From: an uncultured Oscillospiraceae bacterium
Lineage (GTDB): Bacteria > Bacillota > Clostridia > Oscillospirales > Acutalibacteraceae
DNA length: 15,409 nucleotides
Direction of reading: 5' to 3'
Assembly (NCBI GenBank): GCA_900554775.1
Contig: USIK01000009.1
Span: 1 to 15,409, forward strand
The first letter of the stretch is position 1, and each line of letters opens with the position of its first letter. This document shows, one piece after another, positions 7,463-15,289 of this stretch. The notes beneath the pieces are model-generated. The model was given only the letters and a program-made list of their open reading frames with translations, made no database searches and had not been told where the DNA came from. Position numbers and translations under genes: made by a program.

Positions 7463-9856
7463 TTGAGTTCAAGCTACAAGCATTTAGAAATAGAAAAGAA
7501 GTGGCAAGAAATCTGGGAAGAAAAAGGCGTTTTCCACGCTTCGGATTCTCACGAAAAGCCCAAGTTTTATGCGCTCGTTGAGTTCCCTTACCCTTCGGGC
7601 CAGGGGCTTCACGTTGGCCATCCGAGGAGTTACACTGCAATTGACATAATTGCAAGAAAAAGAAGAATGCAGGGCTTTAACGTTCTTTACCCTATGGGTT
7701 GGGACGCCTTTGGCTTGCCGACTGAAAATTACGCCATAAAAAACAACATTCACCCTGCAATAGTCACAAAAAATAACATTAAAAGGTTCAAAAAGCAGCT
7801 TCAGTCGCAAGGATATTCTTTTGATTGGTCGCGCGAAATTAACACCACCGACCCGGAATATTACAAATGGACGCAATGGATATTTTTGAAACTTTTTGAA
7901 AAAGGCCTTGCCTATAAAAGCCAGGCTTCGGTTAACTGGTGCACGTCTTGCAAATGCGTGCTTGCCAACGAAGAAGTTGTTAACGGCAAATGCGAAAGAT
8001 GCTCAAGCGAAGTTATCAGGAAAAATAAATCTCAGTGGATGCTTAAGATCACTGAGTATGCGCAAAGACTTATCGACGACCTTGACCTTGTTGATTACCC
8101 TGAAAAAGTTAGAGCTCAGCAGATAAATTGGATTGGCAGATCAAGCGGTGCGGAAGTTTATTTCAAAACCACAAAAGGCAAAGAAATTAAAATTTTCACA
8201 ACAAGGCCTGAAACGATTTTTGGCGCTACATATCTTGTTATTTCGCCTGAGCACCCGCTTGTTTCCGAGCTTAGCGGAAGCATTTCTAACTTAGAAGAAA
8301 TTCAAAATTACAAAGTTCAGGCCGGGAAAAAGTCTGACCTTCAAAGAACCGAACTTTCGAAAGAAAAAACAGGAGTTAAAATTGAAGGCGTTGAAGCGAT
8401 AAACCCTGTGAGCGGCGAGGAAATCCCGATTTTTGTAGCAGATTACGATTTTAAGAGTTATGCTTCGGGCGCCATAATGGCTGTTCCTGCGCACGATTCT
8501 AGAGATGGCGAATTTGCCGAAAAATACGGTCTTCCTGTGAAAGAAGCCATCAGCGAAAACGGTGGCAAGGAGACCATGGTTAATTCCGAATTTTTAAATG
8601 GCCTTACTCCAAAAGCTGCAAAGAAATCAATTTTAGATTGGCTTTCTGCTAACAAAAAAGGCAACGAAAAGATTAATTTCAAGCTTCGTGACTGGGTTTT
8701 TTCTCGACAAAGATATTGGGGCGAGCCGATTCCGGTGGTTCACTGCGAAAAATGCGGTTATGTTCCTTTAAAGGAATCTGATTTACCGCTTAAATTGCCA
8801 GATTTAGAAAAATTCGAAACCTCACCTGACGGGGAATCTCCGCTTGTTTACGCGAAAGATTGGGTAAACACAACCTGCCCGAAATGCGGCGGAAAAGCCA
8901 AAAGAGAAACAGATACAATGCCTCAGTGGGCGGGCTCTTCGTGGTACTTTTTAAGGTATCTTGACCCGAAAAACAGTAGTGAACTTGCTTCGCCGGAAGC
9001 TATAAAATACTGGATGCCAGTTGACTGGTACAACGGCGGAATGGAGCATACCACACTGCACCTTCTTTACAGCCGTTTTTGGTACAAATTTTTATATGAT
9101 ATCGGAATTGCTCCATCGCCTGAACCTTACAAGAAACGCACTAGCCACGGGCTTATCTTGGGTGAAAACGGCGAAAAAATGAGCAAATCTAAAGGGAATG
9201 TTGTTAACCCTGATGAAATAGTTGAAACTTACGGCGCTGATACAATGCGCATTTATGAAATGTTCATCGGCGATTACGAGCAGCCTGCGCCTTGGAGCAC
9301 CAAAGGGATAAGGGGAAGCAAGAGGTTTATCGACAGAGTTTGGGGCCTTCAAGATATTATTTCGCAGCCGAATGAAAGCAACAAAAAGCTCGAAAGTAGC
9401 TTCCATAAGACCATAAAAAAAGTTACGGAAGATATTGAAAACTTGAAATTTAACACGGCGATAGCAGCATTAATGGCACTTATCAACGAAATTTATGCTG
9501 CGGGGTCTATTACTCGTGAGCAACTTAGAATTTTCACGCTTTTGGCTTCTCCTTTTGCGCCTCACATTGCAGAAGAAATTTTTAGCATCTGCAAGCTTGG
9601 CGAGGGCTTTGCTTCTTTGCAAAGTTGGCCTGTTTTTGATGAATCAAAGTGCATTGATAATGAAGTTGAAATGGTTCTTCAAATAAACGGAAAAATCAAG
9701 GCTAAAGTTTCGGTTCCTAGAGGCCTTGATAAGGATGAAATTCTTGAAATTGCTAAAGAAAATGAGAGCTTTTCTAAAAATTTGGGCGAAAAAGAGATAA
9801 TAAAAGTCATTTACGTTCAAGATAAGCTTTTGAATGTTGTTGTAAAAAAAGACTGA
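7463..9856 (+). CDS. leuS: Leucyl-tRNA synthetase
   Basis: Class I aminoacyl-tRNA synthetase that charges tRNA-Leu and hydrolyses mischarged tRNA. The protein is 797 aa, within the bacterial range. The HIGH-type motif is HVGH (residues 50-53) within PYPSGQGLHVGHPRSYTAID. A Cys-rich zinc segment follows (NWCTSCKCVLANEE, then KCERCSSEV). The CP1 editing domain shows TTRPETIFGATYLVISPEHP (from about residue 246) and MAVPAHDSRDGEFA with the amino-acid-discriminating Asp near residue 345. KLRDWVFSRQRYWGEPIP, a second Cys cluster, and KMSKS (572-576, LGENGEKMSKSKGNVVNP) complete the core, followed by the anticodon-binding domain. The start is TTG at 7463, 8 nt after AAGAGGT (7448-7454); no better start lies nearby and the N-terminus fits the family (YKHLEIEKKWQEIWEEK). 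Confidence 0.98.
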   Translation: MSSSYKHLEIEKKWQEIWEEKGVFHASDSHEKPKFYALVEFPYPSGQGLHVGHPRSYTAIDIIARKRRMQGFNVLYPMGWDAFGLPTENYAIKNNIHPAIVTKNNIKRFKKQLQSQGYSFDWSREINTTDPEYYKWTQWIFLKLFEKGLAYKSQASVNWCTSCKCVLANEEVVNGKCERCSSEVIRKNKSQWMLKITEYAQRLIDDLDLVDYPEKVRAQQINWIGRSSGAEVYFKTTKGKEIKIFTTRPETIFGATYLVISPEHPLVSELSGSISNLEEIQNYKVQAGKKSDLQRTELSKEKTGVKIEGVEAINPVSGEEIPIFVADYDFKSYASGAIMAVPAHDSRDGEFAEKYGLPVKEAISENGGKETMVNSEFLNGLTPKAAKKSILDWLSANKKGNEKINFKLRDWVFSRQRYWGEPIPVVHCEKCGYVPLKESDLPLKLPDLEKFETSPDGESPLVYAKDWVNTTCPKCGGKAKRETDTMPQWAGSSWYFLRYLDPKNSSELASPEAIKYWMPVDWYNGGMEHTTLHLLYSRFWYKFLYDIGIAPSPEPYKKRTSHGLILGENGEKMSKSKGNVVNPDEIVETYGADTMRIYEMFIGDYEQPAPWSTKGIRGSKRFIDRVWGLQDIISQPNESNKKLESSFHKTIKKVTEDIENLKFNTAIAALMALINEIYAAGSITREQLRIFTLLASPFAPHIAEEIFSICKLGEGFASLQSWPVFDESKCIDNEVEMVLQINGKIKAKVSVPRGLDKDEILEIAKENESFSKNLGEKEIIKVIYVQDKLLNVVVKKD

Positions 9857-9928
9857 GCATATTAATTTTTGAGGAGCATAAATTTTTAAAGTGATTTGGA
9901 ATTTTTTGAAAACACGGAGGATATTTGA

Positions 9929-11272
9929 ATGAATTCAAAAGGTATAATTGATGTTATGGTTCAAAAAGCTAATTTAGCACTTGAAAAATATATGAATATG
10001 GATCAAAAAAAGGTTGATGAAATAGTCGGAAAGATGGCTCAGGCTGCTCTTGAAAACAGCGAAACGCTGGCTTTAATGGCTTTTGAAGAAACAAAAAAAG
10101 GAAATTTCAAAGATAAGATTTCGAAAAATATTTTTGCTTCAAAGAATGTTTTTGATTCCATTAAAAATGAAAAAACCGTTGGAATCATAAATGAAAATAA
10201 AAGCAAAGGCGTCACTGAAATTGCTGATCCTTTGGGGGTTATTGCCGGCGTTACGCCTGTCACGAATCCGACTTCAACGGTCATTTTTAAAGCTTTAATT
10301 TGTGCTAAAACTAGGAACCCTATAATTTTTGGGTTCCATCCTGGCGCTAGGAATTGCTGCATTGAAACAGCTAAAATTCTGAGGGATGCGGCGGTTTCGG
10401 CCGGCGCGCCTGAAGATTTAATCCAATGGATTGAAGAGCCTTCAATTGAAGCGACTTCAAGCCTTATGAATCACCCGGGCGTTGCCGTGGTTTTGGCAAC
10501 TGGCGGCTCTGCAATGGTTAAGTCGGCTTATTCAACCGGCAAGCCCGCCCTTGGCGTTGGCCCGGGGAATGTTCCTTGTTATATCGAAAAAACCGCGAAT
10601 GTTCAAAGAGCGTGCGGAGATATTTTGCTTTCAAAAACTTTTGATAACGGAATGATTTGCGCTTCGGAGCAATCTGTGATTGTTGACAAAGAAATCTCGG
10701 AAGAGTTTGAAGCGGCAGCTAAAAAGCTTGGTTTTTACTTTTTAAGCGACTCAGAAGCCAAAAAACTTTCAGGGTTTATATTCAACGAAGCAAACGGCAA
10801 ACTCAATGTTAAAATCGTTGGCCAAAGCGCTTGCAACATTGCCAAAATGGCAGATATTACCGTTCCTGAAAACACCAAAATATTGGTTGCTAAACTGGAT
10901 GAGGCCGGCCCTGATGTTCCGCTTTCGGCTGAAAAGCTTTCTCCAATTTTGGGTTATTTCATCTCAAATGATTCAAATGAAGCTTTTAAAATATGCGAAA
11001 GCATCCTTGATTTTGGCGGAAGAGGCCACACCGCTGCGATTCACAGCGAAAACAGCGAAGTGATCAAGAATTTCGGGCTGAGAATGATTGCCGGAAGAAT
11101 TATTGTTAACACGCCTTCGTCTCAGGGGGCAATTGGCGGAATTTACAACTCGAATATTCCTTCTTTGACGCTTGGATGCGGTTCGCACGGCAAAAATTCG
11201 GTTTCTTCGAACATTTCAATCCAGAACTTGGTTAACATCAAAAAGATTTTTATGAGAATTAAAAATATTTAA
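9929..11272 (+). CDS. CoA-acylating aldehyde dehydrogenase, monofunctional AdhE-N-like
   Basis: Probably interconverts acetyl-CoA (or another acyl-CoA) and the aldehyde with NAD(H), a fermentative step. The 447-residue sequence follows the N-terminal ALDH half of AdhE: PLGVIAGVTPVTNPTSTVIF, KTRNPIIFGFHPGA, ILRDAAVSAGAPEDLIQWIE, VVLATGGSAMVKSAYSTGKP, GVGPGNVPCYIE, and SKTFDNGMICASEQSV. The catalytic Cys is about residue 244, against 246 in E. coli AdhE as I recall it. GGRGHTAAIH, NTPSSQGAIGG and LTLGCGSHGKNSVSSNI follow. It stops just where AdhE would enter its linker (RREN region), so the iron-dependent alcohol dehydrogenase half is absent. CGGAGG (9915-9920) lies 8 nt before the ATG. It is 72 nt after leuS and followed by a terminator, so it may be the operon's last gene. 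No microcompartment or ethanolamine/propanediol genes are nearby, so I do not call it EutE or PduP. Aldehyde specificity cannot be read from sequence. Confidence 0.88.
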   Translation: MNSKGIIDVMVQKANLALEKYMNMDQKKVDEIVGKMAQAALENSETLALMAFEETKKGNFKDKISKNIFASKNVFDSIKNEKTVGIINENKSKGVTEIADPLGVIAGVTPVTNPTSTVIFKALICAKTRNPIIFGFHPGARNCCIETAKILRDAAVSAGAPEDLIQWIEEPSIEATSSLMNHPGVAVVLATGGSAMVKSAYSTGKPALGVGPGNVPCYIEKTANVQRACGDILLSKTFDNGMICASEQSVIVDKEISEEFEAAAKKLGFYFLSDSEAKKLSGFIFNEANGKLNVKIVGQSACNIAKMADITVPENTKILVAKLDEAGPDVPLSAEKLSPILGYFISNDSNEAFKICESILDFGGRGHTAAIHSENSEVIKNFGLRMIAGRIIVNTPSSQGAIGGIYNSNIPSLTLGCGSHGKNSVSSNISIQNLVNIKKIFMRIKNI

Positions 11273-11278
11273 AAAAAG

Positions 11279-11304
11279 GTGCAATCTGAAAAATCAGGTT
11301 GCAC
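11279..11304. terminator. Bidirectional rho-independent terminator between the ALDH gene and ruvX
   Basis: An 11-bp stem with one G-U pair (GTGCAATCTGA pairing with TCAGGTTGCAC) closes a 4-base A loop. On the plus strand it is followed by TAAAATTATTTTTT. On the minus strand it is followed by CTTTTTTTAAATA, a better U-tract. It lies 7 nt after the ALDH stop and overlaps the ruvX stop codon (11294-11296), serving two convergent units. Confidence 0.85.
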
Positions 11305-11722
11305 TAAAATTATTTTTTCGGTAATTTAAAAAGTTTTCAAGTATAATCGATGCGCTGAGCGTGTCGATTACGCTTTTTCTTTTTTTGCCGCGGGTGTTGG
11401 TTTCGTTGAGGTAATTCGCCGCAGCGATCGTAGTTCTTCGTTCATCCCAGGAAACTATTGGCAAATCAGTTTGAGATTCAAGAAGTTTTTTGAACTCTGC
11501 TGAATTTTCAGCGCTTTTGCCAAGGCTTCCGTCCATGTTTTTGGGCAATCCTATTACTATCATCTCGGCTTTTATTTCGTTTGCTTTTTCTAAAATTTTC
11601 GCGGCCAGGTTATTTTTGTTCTTTTCAGTTATGGTGCCGAGGGGATAGGCCAAAGTTTCGCTTTTGTCGCATGCTGCGAGGCCTGTTCTTACTTCTCCGA
11701 GGTCAATTGACATTATAATCAT
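11294..11722 (-). CDS. ruvX: Putative Holliday junction resolvase / pre-16S rRNA nuclease YqgF (RuvX)
   Basis: RNase H-fold protein of the YqgF family. The E. coli member is implicated in maturation of the 5' end of 16S rRNA, and the family was first proposed to resolve Holliday junctions. From the ATG at 11722 it is 142 aa, the usual size. Motifs are MSIDLGEVRTGLAACD near the N-terminus (first catalytic Asp), MIVIGLPKNMDGSLGKSAE, IVSWDERRTTIAAANYL (DER motif) and KRKSVIDTLSASIILENFL (last Asp). The frame is open back to an ATG at 11770, but that would add 16 Lys-rich residues with no homology. GAAAGGAAC lies upstream of 11722, so 11722 is preferred; an ATG at 11713 is also possible. It is the only minus-strand gene, convergent with the ALDH gene and divergent from hrcA, and is not beside alaS as in many Clostridia. 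Confidence 0.93.
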   Translation of the reverse strand: MIIMSIDLGEVRTGLAACDKSETLAYPLGTITEKNKNNLAAKILEKANEIKAEMIVIGLPKNMDGSLGKSAENSAEFKKLLESQTDLPIVSWDERRTTIAAANYLNETNTRGKKRKSVIDTLSASIILENFLNYRKNNFSAT

Positions 11723-11763
11723 AAAGTTTTTTGTTCCTTTCAAAAATTTTTTTAATTTAGGTA

Positions 11764-11792
11764 TTGACATATTGAAAATATAGTGGTAAAGT
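11764..11792 (+). promoter_or_regulatory. Sigma-A-type promoter of the hrcA-grpE-dnaK-dnaJ operon
   Basis: TTGACA (11764-11769, a perfect -35) is separated by 17 bp from TAAAGT (11787-11792, a 4/6 match to TATAAT). Transcription would start near 11799, inside the left arm of the CIRCE element. HrcA bound there would block polymerase directly. The promoter lies in the ruvX upstream region, about 40 nt before its start. Confidence 0.8.
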
Positions 11793-11796
11793 TAAA

Positions 11797-11823
11797 TTAG
11801 CACTCGAGAGAGTAGAGTGCTAA
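11797..11823. promoter_or_regulatory. CIRCE operator (HrcA-binding inverted repeat)
   Basis: TTAGCACTC, nine bases, then GAGTGCTAA: a perfect match to the 27-bp CIRCE consensus, both 9-bp arms and the N9 spacer. It sits 25 nt upstream of hrcA's likely TTG start and immediately after the -10 box. This is the classic site for autorepression by HrcA, relieved by heat through titration of the GroE chaperonin. No second CIRCE precedes grpE or dnaK, so the whole operon appears to depend on this site. Confidence 0.98.
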
Positions 11824-11834
11824 AACCGAGAATC

Positions 11835-11842
11835 AGAGGTGA
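11835..11842 (+). promoter_or_regulatory. Shine-Dalgarno that favours the hrcA start at TTG 11849
   Basis: AGAGGTGA ends directly before an ATG at 11843, only about 3 nt after the GG core. The in-frame TTG at 11849 is 9 nt from the core. The two starts differ by only two residues (Met-Val). Confidence 0.6.
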
Positions 11843-11848
11843 ATGGTT

Positions 11849-12877
11849 TTGGATTCCAGCGATAGAAAATATAAAATTTTAGCTCAAATAGTTGAGAATT
11901 ATATATCAACAGGCGAGCCCGTAGGGTCTAAAACCATATGCGAAAGCTCTGACCTATCTTTTTCTTCGGCAACTATTCGAAACGAAATGGCTGAACTTGT
12001 GAGCTATGGATATTTAATCCAGCCGCATGTTTCGTCAGGGAGAGTTCCTTCCAACAGAGGTTATAGATTATATATTAACAGATTGATGCCTGAAAAGCCA
12101 CTTGAAAGTGACGAAAAAAGCATTATAAATGGTGCGCTTAGCTCAGCTTCAATGGACCCCGAGGATTTGCTTGAAGCCGCTGCGGATATCCTTGCGGAAA
12201 TAACGGGTTTCACCGCAGTGATGACAACGCCGCTTAACCAAAACTCGAAAATACTTAGTATTAAATTCGTTCAGATAAGCAGGCGCGGCGGGATGCTCGT
12301 GTTGGTAACTTCAAGCGGAATGGTAAAAAATAAACTCTTTCGTCTTGAATATGATTTAAACGAAGAAATTTTGAAAATGTTTGAAAAAATGCTCGAAGAA
12401 GAATTTAAAGGAAAATTTTTAAGCGAGATAACGCCCGAAACGGTTGACATTTTAGCTCCGAGCGCAATAAGCACGCCGATGATGCTGTTTCCTATAATGA
12501 AAGTGTTTTTGGAAGCGGTTAAGGAAGCTTACGAAGTGAAAGTTAAAATTTGCGGGCAAAAGAATCTTCTTTCAATTCCGGGCATAAACCTCGAAACGGT
12601 TATAGATATTTTCAATTTCCTTGATGAAAAAGAAAAAGTTTTGAACCTTTTTTCGAAAGAAAAATACGGTGTTAACTTCATAGTTGGGGAAGAAAACGAA
12701 TATCAACAACTTAAAAATTCGAGCATTTGCTTTTCGAGGTACAGCGTTGCAGAAAGATTTGGATTTTTGGGAATAATCGGCCCAACGAGAATGGATTACA
12801 GCAACGTTAATGCTAAATTGCGATACATTTCGCTTTTGGTGGGAGTTTTCCTTGAAAGAATTCTAAAAGGCTATTAG
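11849..12877 (+). CDS. hrcA: Heat-inducible transcription repressor HrcA
   Basis: Dimeric repressor that binds CIRCE and turns off the chaperone operons; its folding depends on GroEL, which makes it a stress sensor. From TTG 11849 it is 342 aa (344 from ATG 11843), the normal size. The N-terminal winged helix reads DRKYKILAQIVENYISTGEPVGSKTI, SSATIRNEMAELVSYGYLIQPHVSSGRVPS and NRGYRLYINRLM, all conserved HrcA blocks. A GAF-like dimerisation region follows. The C-terminus has FGFLGIIGPTRMDYSNVNAKLRYISLL, the family's GPxRMxYxxV segment. It is first in the operon, directly behind its own operator. It ends with TAG, unlike the TAA/TGA used by the other intact genes. hemW/lepA, which often precede hrcA in Bacillota, are not upstream. 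Confidence 0.97.
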   Translation: MDSSDRKYKILAQIVENYISTGEPVGSKTICESSDLSFSSATIRNEMAELVSYGYLIQPHVSSGRVPSNRGYRLYINRLMPEKPLESDEKSIINGALSSASMDPEDLLEAAADILAEITGFTAVMTTPLNQNSKILSIKFVQISRRGGMLVLVTSSGMVKNKLFRLEYDLNEEILKMFEKMLEEEFKGKFLSEITPETVDILAPSAISTPMMLFPIMKVFLEAVKEAYEVKVKICGQKNLLSIPGINLETVIDIFNFLDEKEKVLNLFSKEKYGVNFIVGEENEYQQLKNSSICFSRYSVAERFGFLGIIGPTRMDYSNVNAKLRYISLLVGVFLERILKGY

Positions 12878-12905
12878 CTTATTTTAAGAAAGGAGATGCG
12901 AGTGA

Positions 12906-13415
12906 GTGTCAGAAAAAGAGAAAAAAGAAAAAGCATCCGAGGAGCTTGAAAAGAGCGAGAAAGAGGAAGTGGTTTCTTCTGAAGAAAAGTTGAAAGCCGA
13001 GCTTAAGGATTGCAAAGATAAAATGCTTAGAATTGCTGCGGAATACGAAAATTACCGTAAGCGAAGCGAGAAAGAAAAAGAAGCAATTTATTCCGACGCA
13101 ATTTCGTTTGCCGTGCTTGGGATACTTCCTGTGGCTGATAGTTTGGAAGCTGCCCTTAATTCTTTGCAAGGTCAGCCGGAAGAGAGCAGAAAGGGCATAG
13201 AGCTTATTAAATCTCAGTTTACGAAAGCACTCGAAGTTTTGGATGTTAAAGCTTTTGGAGAAGTGGGAGACAAATTCGACCCAAGCATTCACAGTGCAGT
13301 TTCGCACATTGAAGACGACTCTGAAAAAGAAAACGAAATAGCAAAAGTTTTTCAAAAAGGTTATAAATCCAAAAACAGAATAATACGCCATGCAATGGTG
13401 CAGGTTATAAATTAA
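12906..13415 (+). CDS. grpE: Nucleotide exchange factor GrpE
   Basis: Homodimeric exchange factor that releases ADP from DnaK. The 169-residue protein starts with a very acidic/basic low-complexity stretch of about 30 residues (SEKEKKEKASEELEKSEKEE), then a long coiled coil (EEKLKAELKDCKDKMLRIAAEYENYRKRSEKEKE). It continues with SFAVLGILPVADSLEAAL and the C-terminal beta domain: KAFGEVGDKFDPSIHSAV and VFQKGYKSKNRIIRHAMVQV, which match family signatures. The start is GTG 12906, 10 nt after AAAGGAG (12889-12895). An ATG at 12896 overlapping the SD is in another frame, so it is not the start. It lies 28 nt after hrcA and 27 nt before dnaK. Confidence 0.96.
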   Translation: MSEKEKKEKASEELEKSEKEEVVSSEEKLKAELKDCKDKMLRIAAEYENYRKRSEKEKEAIYSDAISFAVLGILPVADSLEAALNSLQGQPEESRKGIELIKSQFTKALEVLDVKAFGEVGDKFDPSIHSAVSHIEDDSEKENEIAKVFQKGYKSKNRIIRHAMVQVIN

Positions 13416-13442
13416 GAAATTAAATTTTAGGAGGAATATATT

Positions 13443-15278
13443 ATGGCAAAAATAATAGGTATTGACTTAGGAACAACAAACTCGTGCGTATCAGTTATTG
13501 AAGGTGGCGAACCTGTAGTAATCCCGAATGCTGAAGGCGCAAGAACAACCCCTTCAGTTGTGGCTTTTTCAAAAACAGGCGAAAGAATGGTTGGCCAGGT
13601 TGCAAAACGCCAGGCAATAACAAACCCTGACAGAACAATCAGCTCAATCAAAAGAAAAATGGGAACTGACTATAAAGTAACTATCGACGGCAAATCTTAC
13701 ACCCCGCAAGAAATTTCTGCAATGATTCTTCAAAAACTCAAAACAGACGCAGAAAGCTACCTCGGAAGCCCTGTGACAGAAGCTGTTATCACAGTTCCGG
13801 CATACTTCACAGACGCTCAGCGTCAAGCAACAAAAGATGCAGGTAAAATCGCAGGCCTTGATGTTAAACGTATAATCAACGAGCCAACAGCTGCTGCACT
13901 TTCTTATGGTATTGACAAAGAAAATGACCAAAAAGTTCTCGTTTATGACCTCGGTGGCGGTACATTCGACGTTTCTATAATCGAAATGGGCGAAGGCGTT
14001 CAAGAAGTTTTGGCAACTGCAGGAAACAACCACTTAGGCGGAGACGACTTCGACCAAAGAATCGTAGATTTCTTAGTTTCTTCTTTCAAAGCTGAAACAG
14101 GCGTTGACCTTAAATCTGACAAAATGGCTATGCAAAGGCTCAAAGAAGCCGCTGAAAAGGCAAAAATCGAACTTTCAGGCATGACTTCTGCTAACATTAA
14201 CTTACCGTTCATCACAGCTGATGCAACAGGCCCGAAACACCTCGATATTACTTTGACAAGAGCTAAATTCAACGAACTCACTTCTGACCTTGTTGAAAAT
14301 ACTATGGTTCCTGTTCGCCAAGCTCTTAAAGATTCAGGCCTCGAAATTTCTCAAATCGACAAAGTTTTGATGGTTGGCGGTTCTTCAAGAATTCCAGCTG
14401 TTCAAGAAGCTGTTAAGAAATTAATCGGCAAAGAACCTTTCAAAGGAATTAACCCTGATGAATGCGTTGCTATCGGTGCTGCACTCCAAGGTGGCGTTTT
14501 AGGTGGAGACGTTAAAGGTTTATTGCTCCTCGATGTTACCCCGCTTTCACTCGGAATTGAAACCATGGGCGGCGTAATGACAAAAATCATCGAAAGAAAC
14601 ACAACAATTCCAACAAAGAAGAGCCAAGTTTTCTCAACCGCTGCAGACGGTCAAACTCAAGTAGAAATCAACGTTTTGCAAGGTGAACGTGAATTCGCAA
14701 AAGACAATAAACAACTCGGAATCTTCAGGCTCGACGGAATTGCTCCTGCTCCAAGAGGAGTACCTCAGATCGAAGTTACATTTGATATCGACGCAAACGG
14801 AATCGTTAATGTTTCTGCAAAAGACAGAGGAACAGGAAAAGAACAACACATCACAATCACTTCAGGCGGAAATATGTCTAAAGAAGACATCGAAAACGCA
14901 GTTAAAGACGCCGAAAGATATGCCGAAGAAGACAAAAAACGCCGTGAAGAAGTTGACACTCGCAACGAAGCTGAAAATATGTGCTATGCTACTGAAAAGC
15001 TCCTCAAAGACAGCGAAGGCAAGGTTGAACAAGCAGATAAAGATTCCTTAAATGCAAAAGTTGCTTCCGTGAGAGAAAAAATCAAATCAGGAAGCATCGA
15101 AGAAATCAAAAAAGAAATGGAAGAACTTCAAAAGAATATGTATGAAGTTTCCACGAAGCTTTATCAGCAAGCTGCACCTCAAGGAAACCCAGCTGAGGGA
15201 GCAAACGCTCAAGGCCAGGCAAACCAAGAAAATGTTTATAATGCAGATTATAAAGATGTTGACCCGGAGAAAAAATAA
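13443..15278 (+). CDS. dnaK: Molecular chaperone DnaK (Hsp70)
   Basis: ATP-driven chaperone that folds and protects proteins with DnaJ and GrpE. Its 611 residues equal the typical Gram-positive length, which lacks the extra segment of the proteobacterial ATPase domain. The nucleotide-binding domain shows IIGIDLGTTNSCVSVIEGGE, VPAYFTDAQRQATKDAGKIAGL, VLVYDLGGGTFDVSIIEMGEG and LMVGGSSRIPAVQEAV. The hydrophobic linker reads VKGLLLLDVTPLSLGIE. The substrate-binding beta domain (TTIPTKKSQVFSTAADGQ) and helical lid follow, with a Gln/Asn/Ala-rich tail ending in ADYKDVDPEKK. A perfect AGGAGG (13429-13434) precedes the ATG by 8 nt. By eye, codon choice is more uniform than in neighbouring genes (ACA for Thr, few ACG), consistent with high expression. 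Confidence 0.99.
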   Translation: MAKIIGIDLGTTNSCVSVIEGGEPVVIPNAEGARTTPSVVAFSKTGERMVGQVAKRQAITNPDRTISSIKRKMGTDYKVTIDGKSYTPQEISAMILQKLKTDAESYLGSPVTEAVITVPAYFTDAQRQATKDAGKIAGLDVKRIINEPTAAALSYGIDKENDQKVLVYDLGGGTFDVSIIEMGEGVQEVLATAGNNHLGGDDFDQRIVDFLVSSFKAETGVDLKSDKMAMQRLKEAAEKAKIELSGMTSANINLPFITADATGPKHLDITLTRAKFNELTSDLVENTMVPVRQALKDSGLEISQIDKVLMVGGSSRIPAVQEAVKKLIGKEPFKGINPDECVAIGAALQGGVLGGDVKGLLLLDVTPLSLGIETMGGVMTKIIERNTTIPTKKSQVFSTAADGQTQVEINVLQGEREFAKDNKQLGIFRLDGIAPAPRGVPQIEVTFDIDANGIVNVSAKDRGTGKEQHITITSGGNMSKEDIENAVKDAERYAEEDKKRREEVDTRNEAENMCYATEKLLKDSEGKVEQADKDSLNAKVASVREKIKSGSIEEIKKEMEELQKNMYEVSTKLYQQAAPQGNPAEGANAQGQANQENVYNADYKDVDPEKK

Positions 15279-15289
15279 TTAAGGTTTGA

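Noticed and set aside
9840..9868. Weak promoter (TTGTAA, 17 bp, TAATTT) ahead of the ALDH gene
   Set aside because: Only 4/6 and 3/6 matches in AT-rich DNA; this is not better than chance for this composition.
9871..9876. GAGGAG in the leuS-ALDH gap as the ribosome site of a small ORF
   Set aside because: No start codon at workable spacing opens a frame; stops occur within a few codons. The ALDH gene has its own better SD at 9915-9920.
11723..11770. Longer ruvX starting at 11770
   Set aside because: The extra 16 residues have no family counterpart and overlap the hrcA -35 box. A purine-rich SD upstream of 11722 gives the canonical N-terminus.
12909..13391. 160-codon minus-strand frame opposite grpE, and similar antisense frames opposite trmFO, topA and dnaK
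   Set aside because: Low-complexity Phe/Leu-rich translations that mirror Lys/Glu-rich coding on the plus strand; no motifs. Each lies fully under a well-identified gene.
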